This document shows, piece by piece, positions 51,935 to 62,134 of a stretch of 64,000 bases of DNA (its first letter is position 1; each line of letters opens with the position of its first letter). The notes beneath the pieces were generated by a model that was not told the origin of the DNA, did no database searches, and worked only from the letters and a program-made list of their open reading frames with translations. Source of the stretch: Providencia rettgeri. Its GTDB lineage: Bacteria; Pseudomonadota; Gammaproteobacteria; Enterobacterales; Enterobacteriaceae. The position numbers and the translations under genes are program-made. Location of the stretch: NCBI RefSeq assembly GCF_013702265.1, contig NZ_CP059348.1, forward strand, positions 3,906,001 through 3,970,000. The letters run 5' to 3'.

Positions 51935-52456
51935 ATGATACTACAATCCAAAACGATCAGATTACGAGCTGTTGAAGAAAGTGATGCTGAATTCATCCTA
52001 TCCTTAAGAATTAATACTACATATAATAAATTTTTATCTTCAGTACAGAATGATGTAGAAAAACAAAAAGATTGGATAAGAAGCTACAAAATAAAAGAAA
52101 GAAATAAAGAAGAATTTTATTTTATCATTGAAACATTAGATAAAACACCTTGTGGCACAGTTAGAGTTTATGATTTTCAAGATAACTCTTTTTCTTGGGG
52201 AAGTTGGATTCTCAACGAAAAAAAAACCAGAACAGCTGCTATAGAAAGTGCCTTGCTAGTATATATTTTTGGTTTTGAAGTATTGGAATTTTCACATTGT
52301 CATTTTGAAGTAATGAAAGGCAATGAAAAAGTAATTTCATTCCATGAAAAGTTTAATGCCACTCAAATAGATGAGGATGATGAACATTATTATTATGAAA
52401 TAAAACCCAATGACATCATAAACATTAAAAATAAATTTAAAAATTTCATCAAATAG
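51935..52456 (+). CDS. GNAT-family N-acetyltransferase
   Basis: 173 residues of the GNAT/RimJ-RimL type: N-terminal [19 protein letters not shown], a beta-strand core GTVRVYDF, and the FHEKFNA C-terminal helix. By position between fdtA and fdtB it should N-acetylate dTDP-Fuc3N to dTDP-Fuc3NAc. The standard FdtC is a left-handed beta-helix enzyme, so this would be a different fold for the same step. Inference from context only. The gene is visibly AT-rich. Confidence 0.7.
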   Translation: MILQSKTIRLRAVEESDAEFILSLRINTTYNKFLSSVQNDVEKQKDWIRSYKIKERNKEEFYFIIETLDKTPCGTVRVYDFQDNSFSWGSWILNEKKTRTAAIESALLVYIFGFEVLEFSHCHFEVMKGNEKVISFHEKFNATQIDEDDEHYYYEIKPNDIINIKNKFKNFIK

Positions 52457-52464
52457 GCAAAAAA

Positions 52465-53583
52465 ATGATTCCATTCTTAGATTTAAAATCAATCAACCAA
52501 CAATATCAAAAAGAGTTAAAACAAGCATGTGAACGCGTTATTGATTCTGGTTGGTATATTATGGGTAAGGAACTCGAAAGTTTTGAGAAAAACTTTTCTG
52601 ACTATTGTGGAACAAAACACACCCTAGGTGTTGCCAACGGACTTGATGCACTGACTCTTGTACTAAGGGCATGGAAAGAACTTGCCAAAATCAAAGCCGG
52701 CGATGAAGTGATTGTGCAGGCAAACACTTATATTGCTTCTGTGTTAGCCATCACTGAGAATGACCTTGTCCCAGTGTTTGTTGAACCAGATGCGGATAGC
52801 TATAACCTTTCAATCAGCAATGTAAAAGCTGCAATTACAAGTAAAACTAAAGTTATCTTGCCTGTTCATTTATATGGACAAATTTCACCGATGCAAGAAA
52901 TTATGGCATTAGCGAAACAACATAATTTATTAGTTCTAGAAGACTGCGCACAATCTCATGGAGCTATGATTGATGGAATCAAATGTGGTAATTGGGGTGA
53001 TGCTGCGGGCTTTAGTTTCTATCCTGGCAAAAACCTTGGGGCTTTAGGTGATGCTGGTGCAATCACAACCAATGATGATGAATTAGCAAATACACTAAAA
53101 GCTTTACGTAACTATGGATCACATCAAAAATATTTAAACCTTTTCCAAGGTGTAAATAGTCGATTAGATGAAATTCAAGCAGCAATGCTAAATGTGAAAT
53201 TAAAATATTTAGACAAAGACACAGAAATTCGTCAGAAAATTGCGCTGACTTACCTTGAGAATATTAATAACCCATTAATTAAATTACCATTCACCGCGAG
53301 CGAATATAAGCAAAAAACTCAAAGCCATGTTTGGCACTTGTTTGTCATTGCAACCAAACATAGAGATGCACTACAAGCTTATTTAAATAATTTAGGTGTA
53401 CAAACATTAATTCACTACCCTACCCCACCTCATAAGCAACAAGCCTACAAAGACTTTAATCACCTATCATTACCAATCACTGAAGCCATCCATCAAGAGG
53501 TTCTCAGTATTCCTATTGGGCCAACAATAGACAGAGTTGAAATTGATAGAGTCATAAGTTCACTCAATGGATGGTTGATTTGA
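52465..53583 (+). CDS. fdtB: dTDP-3-amino-3,6-dideoxy-galactose transaminase
   Basis: A DegT/DnrJ/EryC1 PLP aminotransferase of 372 residues: the PLP lysine is in [16 protein letters not shown], and EDCAQSHGA and [11 protein letters not shown] are conserved. It transfers an amino group to the C3 ketone made by FdtA. It starts 8 bp after the acetyltransferase and overlaps wzx by 13 bases. Confidence 0.88.
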   Translation: MIPFLDLKSINQQYQKELKQACERVIDSGWYIMGKELESFEKNFSDYCGTKHTLGVANGLDALTLVLRAWKELAKIKAGDEVIVQANTYIASVLAITENDLVPVFVEPDADSYNLSISNVKAAITSKTKVILPVHLYGQISPMQEIMALAKQHNLLVLEDCAQSHGAMIDGIKCGNWGDAAGFSFYPGKNLGALGDAGAITTNDDELANTLKALRNYGSHQKYLNLFQGVNSRLDEIQAAMLNVKLKYLDKDTEIRQKIALTYLENINNPLIKLPFTASEYKQKTQSHVWHLFVIATKHRDALQAYLNNLGVQTLIHYPTPPHKQQAYKDFNHLSLPITEAIHQEVLSIPIGPTIDRVEIDRVISSLNGWLI

Positions 53584-54836
53584 ACTTTACAAAAATAACC
53601 ATACTGAGTGGTCTTGTCACAGCACTTCGTTTATTTTCCGGATTATTAATTTCAAAAGTCGTTGCGATTTATACGGGTCCAGCAGGCGTCTCAAATTTAG
53701 GCCAGTTACAGAGTTTTGTCACATTTGTGAATGGTTTTATTGCATCTCAAGTATCTCAAGGGGTCAACCGATACTCCGCTGAAAATAAGTATAATTATGA
53801 CGAAGCAAAAAAGTACTGGATAGCATCAACTAAGCTATCAGTCACGGCTTGCTTTTTTATTATGTCTTTGGGAATTATTTTTTCAAAGAGCTTGTCTGAT
53901 TATTTGTTTCAAAATGAGTCCCTTTTTTGGCTAATAATATTAGCACTATCAGTACTTCCACTTAATATTATCAATAACATTTTCTTGGGTGTTTTGAATG
54001 GATTAGGAGATTATAAAAAATTCTTTGTCGCTAATATTTTTGCTATTATTTCTTCTTTAACATCGATGGTAATTTTAGTTTATCTTTTTGGATTGAATGG
54101 TGCCCTTATTTCAGCAGCTTTAAATAATGCAATTGCTGGTTTATGGCTAATATTCTTGATCATGAAAAAACCATGGTTTAAGTTAAGATATTGGTTTGGT
54201 TCAACGCCTAAGAAGCAACTCATAGATATGAGTAAATATTTTTTAATGGGAATAATTGGGGCTCTCACAGGTCCTGTTTCTATAATTATTGTACGTACAA
54301 TACTAACAAATGATTTTTCAATAGAATTTTCTGGCTATTGGCAAGCTGTTACTAAAATATCTGAAGCATACTTAGCTGTATTAACTACAGCTATGACAGT
54401 CTATTATTTCCCCAAAACTGCATCAGCCAAAACTGTTTCTGAACACCTAAACATACTTGCAACTGGGGCGAAGGTTGTTATTCCTCTATCTATCATAATG
54501 GCTTTATGCATCTTTATATTGAAAGACTTTATTATAAGTTTTTTATTTACTAAAGAATTTATTCCAGCTCGAGAACTTTTTTTATTTCAAAATATTGGTG
54601 ACTTTTTTAGGATCTGTAGCTGGCTATTTGCAACTATACTACTTGCAAAGGGATATTTCTTAATCAACGCAAGCTTAGAAATTTTCATCTCGATCTTATT
54701 TCCTACTCTCGTGAAATTGTTAATTTCTAGCTACGGATTTTCTGGTGCTAGCATAGCTTATTGTTGCACTAATTTAATCTATTTATTATGCACTATGACA
54801 ATATATTATTGGTATATTAAGCATGAGGTCAAATAA
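53571..54836 (+). CDS. wzx: O-antigen flippase Wzx
   Basis: A 421-residue polytopic membrane protein (about 12 helices) that flips the undecaprenyl-linked O-unit. It resembles the enterobacterial common antigen flippase WzxE in [35 protein letters not shown] and [12 protein letters not shown]. That fits a unit with an amino-dideoxy sugar. The start overlaps fdtB and has a weak ribosome site. Low GC. Confidence 0.85.
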   Translation: MVDLNFTKITILSGLVTALRLFSGLLISKVVAIYTGPAGVSNLGQLQSFVTFVNGFIASQVSQGVNRYSAENKYNYDEAKKYWIASTKLSVTACFFIMSLGIIFSKSLSDYLFQNESLFWLIILALSVLPLNIINNIFLGVLNGLGDYKKFFVANIFAIISSLTSMVILVYLFGLNGALISAALNNAIAGLWLIFLIMKKPWFKLRYWFGSTPKKQLIDMSKYFLMGIIGALTGPVSIIIVRTILTNDFSIEFSGYWQAVTKISEAYLAVLTTAMTVYYFPKTASAKTVSEHLNILATGAKVVIPLSIIMALCIFILKDFIISFLFTKEFIPARELFLFQNIGDFFRICSWLFATILLAKGYFLINASLEIFISILFPTLVKLLISSYGFSGASIAYCCTNLIYLLCTMTIYYWYIKHEVK

Positions 54837-55816
54837 TGCAATTCATTAGAAACAAATTAGGCATTATTATTCCAGCATATAATGAAGAAAAAAACATAGG
54901 CAAAATATTAGAATCACTAGAACATCAATCTATATGTGACTTTGAGGTTATTGTGGTTGATGATGGATCATCTGATGAAACAGCTACCATCGTCAAAAAT
55001 TATAAGTCTAAGCGATATAGCTTGACACTACTTCAACAAGAAAACAAAGGCGCTGCATTAGCGAGACTGGCCGCTATAGAAAAAAGCACATCTACGTTTA
55101 TTGCAGTGCTTGATTGTGATGATAGTATAGCTTTTGATACTCTAGAAAAAGCTTTAATACCCATATTGAAAAATAATGATATTGATATTTCATTATTTAA
55201 GCTACATTATGTTAATTCTATTTGTGATGAAAAAAGTGTAGTTTTTAATTATTATACTACTAAAAAACTTTTAGATGGCATTGATGTATTTGAAAACTGT
55301 ATAAAACATTGGGGTGTGCATGGTTTCGGCATCTATAGAAAAGAATTAATACTAAAAGCTTACAAAATTTATAACGAAATAAATGAACTCAACCAAAATT
55401 TCTTAAATAATGACGAAGTTATTTCTAGAATAAGCTTTGATATTTCAAATAAAATTGCAATTACAGATGGAAGTTATTATTTTGTTAATAACCCAGAATC
55501 AACTACTCGGAGGATAAATTTCAATTACTTTAAAATCATTAATAATGCATTCATTTTATTGGATTACATTAAAGAAAAAAGAGAAAAAGGCGAATTCTCA
55601 GATGTATCTAACAATATTAATAGCTTAATCATCAGTACCATTTGGGGAGTAACTATAAGATATATAAAGTGGAATAAACATCTAAGTAGAGATGAACGGT
55701 TACAGTGGAGACTAGCTATTAATCAAAGTCTCAATCAAGTGAAAAAACTTAAATTAAATAGAACGTTAAAAGAAAGTTTTAAATTATTAGTTATTAATTC
55801 ATTAATCAAAAAATAA
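54836..55816 (+). CDS. Family 2 glycosyltransferase (first)
   Basis: 326 residues with an N-terminal GT-A domain: GIIIPAYNEEKNIGK, VVDDGSSDET and the DxD site VLDCDDS. The C-terminal half is not recognised. Overlaps wzx by one base (TAATG). It probably adds one sugar of the O-unit; donor and linkage cannot be told. Confidence 0.85.
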   Translation: MQFIRNKLGIIIPAYNEEKNIGKILESLEHQSICDFEVIVVDDGSSDETATIVKNYKSKRYSLTLLQQENKGAALARLAAIEKSTSTFIAVLDCDDSIAFDTLEKALIPILKNNDIDISLFKLHYVNSICDEKSVVFNYYTTKKLLDGIDVFENCIKHWGVHGFGIYRKELILKAYKIYNEINELNQNFLNNDEVISRISFDISNKIAITDGSYYFVNNPESTTRRINFNYFKIINNAFILLDYIKEKREKGEFSDVSNNINSLIISTIWGVTIRYIKWNKHLSRDERLQWRLAINQSLNQVKKLKLNRTLKESFKLLVINSLIKK

Positions 55817-55821
55817 TTCCC

Positions 55822-56691
55822 ATGAAAGTTACAATTATAATTGCTTGCTACAATGCAGAGAAATATATTAAAGAAACACTAGATTCCTGCATTAACCAAA
55901 GCTATAAAGACATCCAAATAATCATTACTGATGATTGCTCCCAAGATAATAGTATTTCTGTTGTCAATGAATGGTTGGATATAAGAAAAAAAACTCATCC
56001 TAATATTGAGTGTACTCTTGTATGTAATGAATCTAATAGAGGGATCCCTGCAAATTGTAATGCTGGTTTAAGATATGCGAAAGGTGATTGGATTAAATTT
56101 TTAGGCTCAGATGACCTCCTACACATAGATGCAATTAGTAATTTCATTAGTCATATTAAATCTGATCCTAATAAAGAATCTCTAGGAGCAGTGTTTACAT
56201 ATTTCAAAACATTTGGTAACGCTATTGTATCAAAAAAATACCCGCTACCATGGACTCGATTAATAAGCGCCATGCCCCCATCAATTATAAAGAAAAAGTT
56301 GTCAAATATACAGTTTAGTAATTTAGCTCCAGGTGCATTCATCCAAAGAAAATTCATTCAATCTTTTGATACAAACTATCGTCTTTTAGAAGATCTACCT
56401 TTCTGGCTGCAATTAATAAATAACAATATAAAAACTAATTTTTATGATTTTATCTCAGTAAGTTATAGAATTCACTCCAACCAGGTTACATCAAGAGAAA
56501 ATAAAATGAACAAAATGCTATATAGTGACTTGGTTTTTTTAAATAAAATGCGCCTATTTAATAAGGATTATATAGGTTATGTCCACAATAGTTTTAATTT
56601 ATTTTGCGACAAAAGAAACCTTAAATACTTGAAAATAATAAATCCGATAAACATTATGATAAAAATAATTGACAAGGTTTTCTCAAAATAA
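55822..56691 (+). CDS. Family 2 glycosyltransferase (second)
   Basis: 289 residues: VTIIIACYNAEKYIKETLDS, ITDDCSQDNSI and the metal site LGSDDLL identify an inverting GT-A enzyme. Six bases after the previous gene. Donor unknown. Confidence 0.85.
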   Translation: MKVTIIIACYNAEKYIKETLDSCINQSYKDIQIIITDDCSQDNSISVVNEWLDIRKKTHPNIECTLVCNESNRGIPANCNAGLRYAKGDWIKFLGSDDLLHIDAISNFISHIKSDPNKESLGAVFTYFKTFGNAIVSKKYPLPWTRLISAMPPSIIKKKLSNIQFSNLAPGAFIQRKFIQSFDTNYRLLEDLPFWLQLINNNIKTNFYDFISVSYRIHSNQVTSRENKMNKMLYSDLVFLNKMRLFNKDYIGYVHNSFNLFCDKRNLKYLKIINPINIMIKIIDKVFSK

Positions 56692-57830
56692 TGTTCCTGC
56701 TAATTAACTCAGTGTTATTATTGATTATCTCTATTTTTTGGCCTAGGTTTAATTTTAATTCAAAAATAATGGTAAGAACTATTATTTATATATGGCTGAT
56801 TTTTTCATTCTCATTTTTTTATTTTAATGGCATGGACTGGGCTATTTATTTTGGGAAATTTAAAAGTAATGAAGAAGCATTTTCATCCTTTGAGCCTGGG
56901 TTTGTCATTTTTTTCAAAATTTTATTATTTTTTAGTTCCGAAAATTTCGGATTAACTATAGTTTATTTTTATTCAATCGCTTTCGGTATTCTTTTATCTT
57001 CACTTTCTAAGTACAAAGCTAATGAACCATTTTTTATTGCTATATTGATCATTGTTTGTGGACATACATTAATATTAGAACAACTGAGACAATTTTTGGC
57101 TTGTCTAATAGTCTTTCCTAGCATAATTGAATATCAAAAAAATAGCTCATTAAAGAAATTGTCCTTCCGTGTGATCTTTGCCGCTTTATTTCATGCTTCT
57201 GCACTTATTCTTCTCCCTGTAATTTTGCTTTGTAGAATAAAAAAACAGCATTTATTTATTCTATCAAGCATTCTGTCGGTTTTATTTATTATTATCTTAT
57301 TAATAAATGGTCATCACCTATTATTTACCTTAGGGGATTTAAATTTTATCTTTATTAAGCTATCATATTATTTAGAAAAAAACCCAATAACAATTCAGAT
57401 GGGATGGCAAAATTTATTTACTCTTACCTTTATTGTCACATATATATTGACAAGTGAGGAATTAGAGGCGAATGATAACAAGCTATTTTTACGAATTATT
57501 TTTGTCGGTGCTACCATTTTAACATTTAGTGGAATGGTTCTATTTTTCAATCGTTTTTCTTTTTATTTTATTTTCATAATAATTTATCTTGCATCAAGTC
57601 ACAATCACACATATGGAAAAAACAAAAAGTCACAAAGAGCAAAAAAGATAATAATTTTTAGCTATTTTTCCCTGTTTGTTTCTTTGAATTTCCTTTCATA
57701 CTTTCGAAATGACTTAGCTCCTATAAAATTCGACAATTTAGACCTACATTTTTTTGAATTATTTGATGATAATTATCTCCAAATACACTCTGAAATTATT
57801 TTATCCAAACAAGTAGTTGGTAATAAATGA
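56691..57830 (+). CDS. wzy: O-antigen polymerase Wzy (EpsG-like)
   Basis: 379 residues with roughly ten hydrophobic helices and no catalytic domain fold. FNGMDWAIYFGKF, FEPGFVIFFK, LRQFLACLIVFPSI and ALFHASALILLP fit the EpsG-type polymerases. It is the only polytopic protein in the operon apart from Wzx, which supports the Wzy role. Very low GC. Overlaps both neighbours by one to four bases. Confidence 0.8.
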   Translation: MFLLINSVLLLIISIFWPRFNFNSKIMVRTIIYIWLIFSFSFFYFNGMDWAIYFGKFKSNEEAFSSFEPGFVIFFKILLFFSSENFGLTIVYFYSIAFGILLSSLSKYKANEPFFIAILIIVCGHTLILEQLRQFLACLIVFPSIIEYQKNSSLKKLSFRVIFAALFHASALILLPVILLCRIKKQHLFILSSILSVLFIIILLINGHHLLFTLGDLNFIFIKLSYYLEKNPITIQMGWQNLFTLTFIVTYILTSEELEANDNKLFLRIIFVGATILTFSGMVLFFNRFSFYFIFIIIYLASSHNHTYGKNKKSQRAKKIIIFSYFSLFVSLNFLSYFRNDLAPIKFDNLDLHFFELFDDNYLQIHSEIILSKQVVGNK

Positions 57831-58942
57831 ACAATCTGAAATTATTATTCATAGTCACCGGATTAGGCATGGGTGGTGCTGAAAAACAAGTATGTTCACT
57901 TGCAGATAAACTATCCCAGCAAGGCCATAGAATTACAATTATTAGTATTTCAGATGGGGAAATTTTCATAGTTCCCAAAGGTAAAGGTATTGAAATAATA
58001 TCTCTAAATATGAAAAAAGATATTCTTAGTTTTTTAACATCAATGAGGAAACTAAAAAATATAATAAAAAATGAACGGCCAGACATTGTTCACAGCCATA
58101 TGGTTCACGCCAATATATTTTCTCGCTTACTCCGTCTATTTATAAAAATACCAGTATTAATATGTACAGCGCATAGTAAAAATGAAGGAGGGAAATTGAG
58201 AATGTTCCTCTATCGAATCACCGATAGATTGGCAACAATATCCACCAATGTTAGCCAAGAAGCTGTTGATGCTTTTATTGAGAAAAAAGCAACCAAACCA
58301 GGTCGAATGATTCCTATTTATAATGGTATAGATACAAATGTTTTTTCTTATAATGATATCATTAGAAAAAAAATACGTGACGAACTGAATTTAGATAATG
58401 AAACCCCTCTCATATTGGCAGTTGGTAGATTAACTGAAGCTAAAGACTACCCCAATTTATTACATGCCTTTGCAAACCTAAATTCACCTAAAAACCCTAA
58501 GTTAGTGATTATTGGTGATGGTGAAGAAAAAGAAAATTTACAGCAAATAGCATACAACCTAAACATATCTGAAAATGTTATATGGTTGGGAATCCGACAT
58601 GATGTACAGGATTGGATGTCTGCCTGTGATCTATTTGTATTGTCTTCTGCTTGGGAAGGATTTGGGTTAGTCGTTGCCGAAGCAATGGCTTGCGAACGTT
58701 TAGTTATCGGAACAAATTCAGGTGGTGTTAAAGAAGTTATCGATAAATATGGAGTAGTTATTCCCCCTAAAGATGTACCAGCATTAACATCTGCAATGAC
58801 TCAATATTTAGCCTTACCTAACCATGAGAAAAAAGTTCTAGGTTCACAAGCCCGCAAACATATTGTAGATACCTTTTCTCTCGAAAAAACTAGTCAAGAA
58901 TGGTTAAATCTCTATACTCACCTTCTAAAAAAACATGAATAA
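57827..58942 (+). CDS. Family 4 glycosyltransferase (first)
   Basis: 371 residues, GT-B fold: GLGMGGAEKQV near the N-terminus, AVGRLTEAKDYPNLLHA, and the E-x7-E donor motif in SAWEGFGLVVAEAMAC. A retaining enzyme. ATG overlaps the wzy TGA by four bases. Donor unknown. Confidence 0.87.
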   Translation: MNNLKLLFIVTGLGMGGAEKQVCSLADKLSQQGHRITIISISDGEIFIVPKGKGIEIISLNMKKDILSFLTSMRKLKNIIKNERPDIVHSHMVHANIFSRLLRLFIKIPVLICTAHSKNEGGKLRMFLYRITDRLATISTNVSQEAVDAFIEKKATKPGRMIPIYNGIDTNVFSYNDIIRKKIRDELNLDNETPLILAVGRLTEAKDYPNLLHAFANLNSPKNPKLVIIGDGEEKENLQQIAYNLNISENVIWLGIRHDVQDWMSACDLFVLSSAWEGFGLVVAEAMACERLVIGTNSGGVKEVIDKYGVVIPPKDVPALTSAMTQYLALPNHEKKVLGSQARKHIVDTFSLEKTSQEWLNLYTHLLKKHE

Positions 58943-59972
58943 AAAAATAGCTATTGTTATCACAAAATCTGAAATCGGTGGTGCTCAAACATGGGTACTA
59001 GAGTTATATAACATATTAAAACCCACCCTTGATGTATATTTAATAACATCGGAAAAGGGCTGGTTAACAAATTACTTCCCAATTGAAAATACATTCATTC
59101 TTCCTGAATTGGCAAGTACCAAAAAACCATCTTGTATCTTTAAAATATCAAGCATTCTCAAAAACAATAATATTGACACTGTTATTTCAAACTCAGCTAA
59201 TGCTGGTCTATATGCTCGTTTAGCTAAATTATTAAAACCTCACAATCATATATATGTCTCCCATGGTTGGTCCTGCATATATAACGGCGGAAGATTTAAA
59301 AATATTTTTTGTTGGATTGAAAAGTCATTATCAATGATTTCAAATACAATTCTTTGTGTTTCCGAGCAAGATAAAAAAAATGCCATTAATATCATCGGAA
59401 TCAGTAAAAATAAAATTTCTGTTATAAAAAATAGAATTTCTCCGCTAAGAAGAAAAGAAAAAGTAAATAATAGGTTAAAAGCTCTTTTTGTAGGGAGAAT
59501 GGTACATCCTAAACGAGCTGATTTATTTATTGAAGCAGCAAAAAAATCACCATCTGTAGATTTTTATTTGGTTGGTGATGGGCCTCTACTCGAAAATTTG
59601 AAATCACAATATTCCGATAAACATAAAAATATATTCTTCTTAGGCGAAATTAATAATTTTGATGCTTATTATGATTTTGACATCTTCGTTCTTTGTTCCG
59701 ACAGCGAAGGATTACCAATGTCAGCCATAGAAGCAGGTTCCGCCGGCTTACCATTAATCTTAAGTAATGTCGGTGGATGTTCTGAACTTATATATCCCTC
59801 CGATAATAAGAGTAATGGATTATTAGTGAATAATGATCTGGACAGCTTACTCAAGGCATTGACAGAAATATCAGAAAATTACTTAGCCTATTATGATTGT
59901 GCACAAAATACGCGGCATCAATTTAATATTGAATCTGTCGCACATGAATACATCAAATTAATTCAAGGATAA
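58935..59972 (+). CDS. Family 4 glycosyltransferase (second)
   Basis: 345 residues, GT-B fold: ITKSEIGGAQTWVLEL, FVGRMVHPKRADLFIEAAK, and the E-x7-E motif in SDSEGLPMSAIEAGSAG. Overlaps the previous gene by eight bases. Donor unknown. Confidence 0.87.
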   Translation: MNKKIAIVITKSEIGGAQTWVLELYNILKPTLDVYLITSEKGWLTNYFPIENTFILPELASTKKPSCIFKISSILKNNNIDTVISNSANAGLYARLAKLLKPHNHIYVSHGWSCIYNGGRFKNIFCWIEKSLSMISNTILCVSEQDKKNAINIIGISKNKISVIKNRISPLRRKEKVNNRLKALFVGRMVHPKRADLFIEAAKKSPSVDFYLVGDGPLLENLKSQYSDKHKNIFFLGEINNFDAYYDFDIFVLCSDSEGLPMSAIEAGSAGLPLILSNVGGCSELIYPSDNKSNGLLVNNDLDSLLKALTEISENYLAYYDCAQNTRHQFNIESVAHEYIKLIQG

Positions 59973-59978
59973 TAATTA

Positions 59979-60926
59979 ATGCTAACTATCATCGGTGGTT
60001 CCGGTTTTATCGGAACACGTCTGTCAAACCAATTAAAATCTCAAAATATCGATTTCAAAATTGTTGATATTGAAAAAAGTGAAGCTCATCCTGAAAAATG
60101 GGAATTTGGCGATGTCACCAAACCAGAAACGCTTATTGACCCACTGAAAGGTAGTGACGTTATTATCAACCTATCAGCAAAACATAAAGATAACGTTCAC
60201 CCTATTAGCCTTTACTATGAAGTGAACGTTGATGGTGCCAAAAACGTCTGTAATGTCGCTGAAAAATTGGGTATCAAACATATTGTTTTCACTTCATCGG
60301 TTGCTGTTTATGGCTTCGTTGAAAAAGAAACCGGGGAAGATGGCGAATATCATCCATTTAACCACTATGGTAAATCTAAGTTAGAAGCTGAATACGTTTA
60401 CGATGCATGGCAGGCAAAATCTGCGAACAACGTCTTAGTCACGATTCGTCCAACCGTTGTATTTGGTGAAAATAACCGTGGTAACGTTTATAACCTATTC
60501 CGTCAAATTGCGTCTGGTCGATTCTTAATGATCGGTTCTGGTAATAACCAAAAATCAATGGCCTATGTAGAAAATATTGCAGCGTTTATTACATTCGCAA
60601 CCACCTTCACTGAAGGAAAGCATGTATTCAATTACATCGATAAGCCTGATTTTACGATGAACGAATTAACAACGGTCATTTGTGGTGCCCTTAATAAGCC
60701 AAAATCTAATATCCGCATTCCATATCCAGTTGGGATTTTAGGTGGCTACTGTTTTGACGTGCTTTCTAAACTGACGGGCAAAGAATTCCCAGTGAGTAGT
60801 ATTCGTGTGAAAAAATTCTGTGCTCGTACACAATTTAAATCAAACTATATTGGAAATACCTCTTTTGTTCCGCCAGTGACTTTGGAACAAGGTATCGCGA
60901 ATACCGTTCAATACGAGTTTAAATAA
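59979..60926 (+). CDS. gnu: GlcNAc-PP-undecaprenol 4-epimerase Gnu
   Basis: An SDR epimerase of 315 residues closely matching Gnu (Z3206) of E. coli O157: TSSVAVYG, FNHYGKSKLEAE, NRGNVYNLFRQIASG and GGYCFDVLSKLTGKEF are shared, from memory. NAD site GGSGFIG; catalytic YxxxK in the YGKSK segment. Gnu converts GlcNAc-PP-Und (WecA product) to GalNAc-PP-Und, so the O-unit should start with GalNAc. Confidence 0.88.
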   Translation: MLTIIGGSGFIGTRLSNQLKSQNIDFKIVDIEKSEAHPEKWEFGDVTKPETLIDPLKGSDVIINLSAKHKDNVHPISLYYEVNVDGAKNVCNVAEKLGIKHIVFTSSVAVYGFVEKETGEDGEYHPFNHYGKSKLEAEYVYDAWQAKSANNVLVTIRPTVVFGENNRGNVYNLFRQIASGRFLMIGSGNNQKSMAYVENIAAFITFATTFTEGKHVFNYIDKPDFTMNELTTVICGALNKPKSNIRIPYPVGILGGYCFDVLSKLTGKEFPVSSIRVKKFCARTQFKSNYIGNTSFVPPVTLEQGIANTVQYEFK

Positions 60927-60957
60927 ATTCAGAAAAGTTTGTAAATAGGACTCAACC

Positions 60958-61980
60958 ATGAACACCTCCAGCGTTTTAGTCACCGGCGGTCTTGGCTATA
61001 TCGGTAGCCATACCTGTGTACAAATGATCCAACAAGGTATTCAACCGATTATTTTGGATAACCTACATAATGCCAATCTTGAAGTGCTTAATCGCATCGA
61101 AAACATCACGGGAACTAAACCGACGTTCTACCAAGGGGATGTGCGTAATAAGGCCATTTTGGATACCATTTTTGCCCAGCATTCCATTAGCTCAGTCATT
61201 CACTTTGCGGGTCTAAAAGCGGTTGGTGAGTCTGTTGAAAAGCCAATTGAGTACTATGATGTGAATGTCAATGGCACCTTGGTTTTAGTACAAAGTATGC
61301 AGCAAGCAGGGGTCAAAAGCTTAATTTTTAGCTCCTCGGCGACAGTATATGGCGACCCAGAAGAAGTACCACTGACCGAAAATTCAAAAGTTGGTGGAAC
61401 CACTAATCCATACGGCACCAGTAAGTATATGGTAGAGCGGGTCCTAACTGATTTACATATCGCAAAAAATGAATGGTCAATTACCTTGTTACGCTACTTC
61501 AACCCCGTTGGTGCTCATCAATCTGGACTAATTGGTGAAGACCCTCAAGGTATCCCAAATAACTTAACGCCTTATATTGCTCAAGTTGCTGTTGGTCGCC
61601 ATAAAGAAGTGATGGTATTTGGAGATGACTACCCAACTCCTGATGGAACGGGTGTGCGTGATTATATCCATGTTATGGATTTAGCGGATGGTCATATTGC
61701 TACACTGACCCATACCAGCCAAAAATCAGGATTACATCTTTATAATCTTGGCACAGGTAAAGGCACGAGTGTTTTAGAAATGATTGCTGCCTTTGAAAAA
61801 GCAACGAATAAGCCAATTCCATATAAAATTGTTGCGAGAAGATCTGGTGATATTGCTGAATGTTGGTCTAGTCCTGAAAAAGCATTGAGTGATTTAGGTT
61901 GGAAAGCACAATATTCCGTACAAGATATGGTTGATGACAGCTGGCGCTGGCAGTCTAAAAACCCTAACGGTTATAAATAA
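60958..61980 (+). CDS. galE: UDP-glucose 4-epimerase
   Basis: 340 residues with TGGLGYIGSHTC, SSATVYG, YGTSKYMVE and GDIAECW typical of GalE. Supplies UDP-galactose (possibly UDP-GalNAc) for the O-unit. 31 bp after gnu, the last plus-strand gene. Higher GC than the transferases before it. Confidence 0.94.
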   Translation: MNTSSVLVTGGLGYIGSHTCVQMIQQGIQPIILDNLHNANLEVLNRIENITGTKPTFYQGDVRNKAILDTIFAQHSISSVIHFAGLKAVGESVEKPIEYYDVNVNGTLVLVQSMQQAGVKSLIFSSSATVYGDPEEVPLTENSKVGGTTNPYGTSKYMVERVLTDLHIAKNEWSITLLRYFNPVGAHQSGLIGEDPQGIPNNLTPYIAQVAVGRHKEVMVFGDDYPTPDGTGVRDYIHVMDLADGHIATLTHTSQKSGLHLYNLGTGKGTSVLEMIAAFEKATNKPIPYKIVARRSGDIAECWSSPEKALSDLGWKAQYSVQDMVDDSWRWQSKNPNGYK

Positions 61981-62088
61981 CCGCAGCTATATATGATTTT
62001 CTAGACTAACTGACAGTATTCACAGTCCACTTCCAGATTAATTTTTTTAACTAAATCAATCTCTAAAAAAGCATTATTAGAATTGTTT

Positions 62089-62119
62089 TTTATATCCCCT
62101 ATCCGATAGGGGATATAAA
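62089..62119. other. 31-bp near-perfect palindrome between galE and gtrII
   Basis: Arms of 15 bp, TTTATATCCCCTATC and its complement, around a single C. It lies between converging transcripts and could terminate both, but there is no proper T-tract beyond the stem on either strand. Confidence 0.6.
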
Positions 62120-62134
62120 CAAATCTTAGTACTA

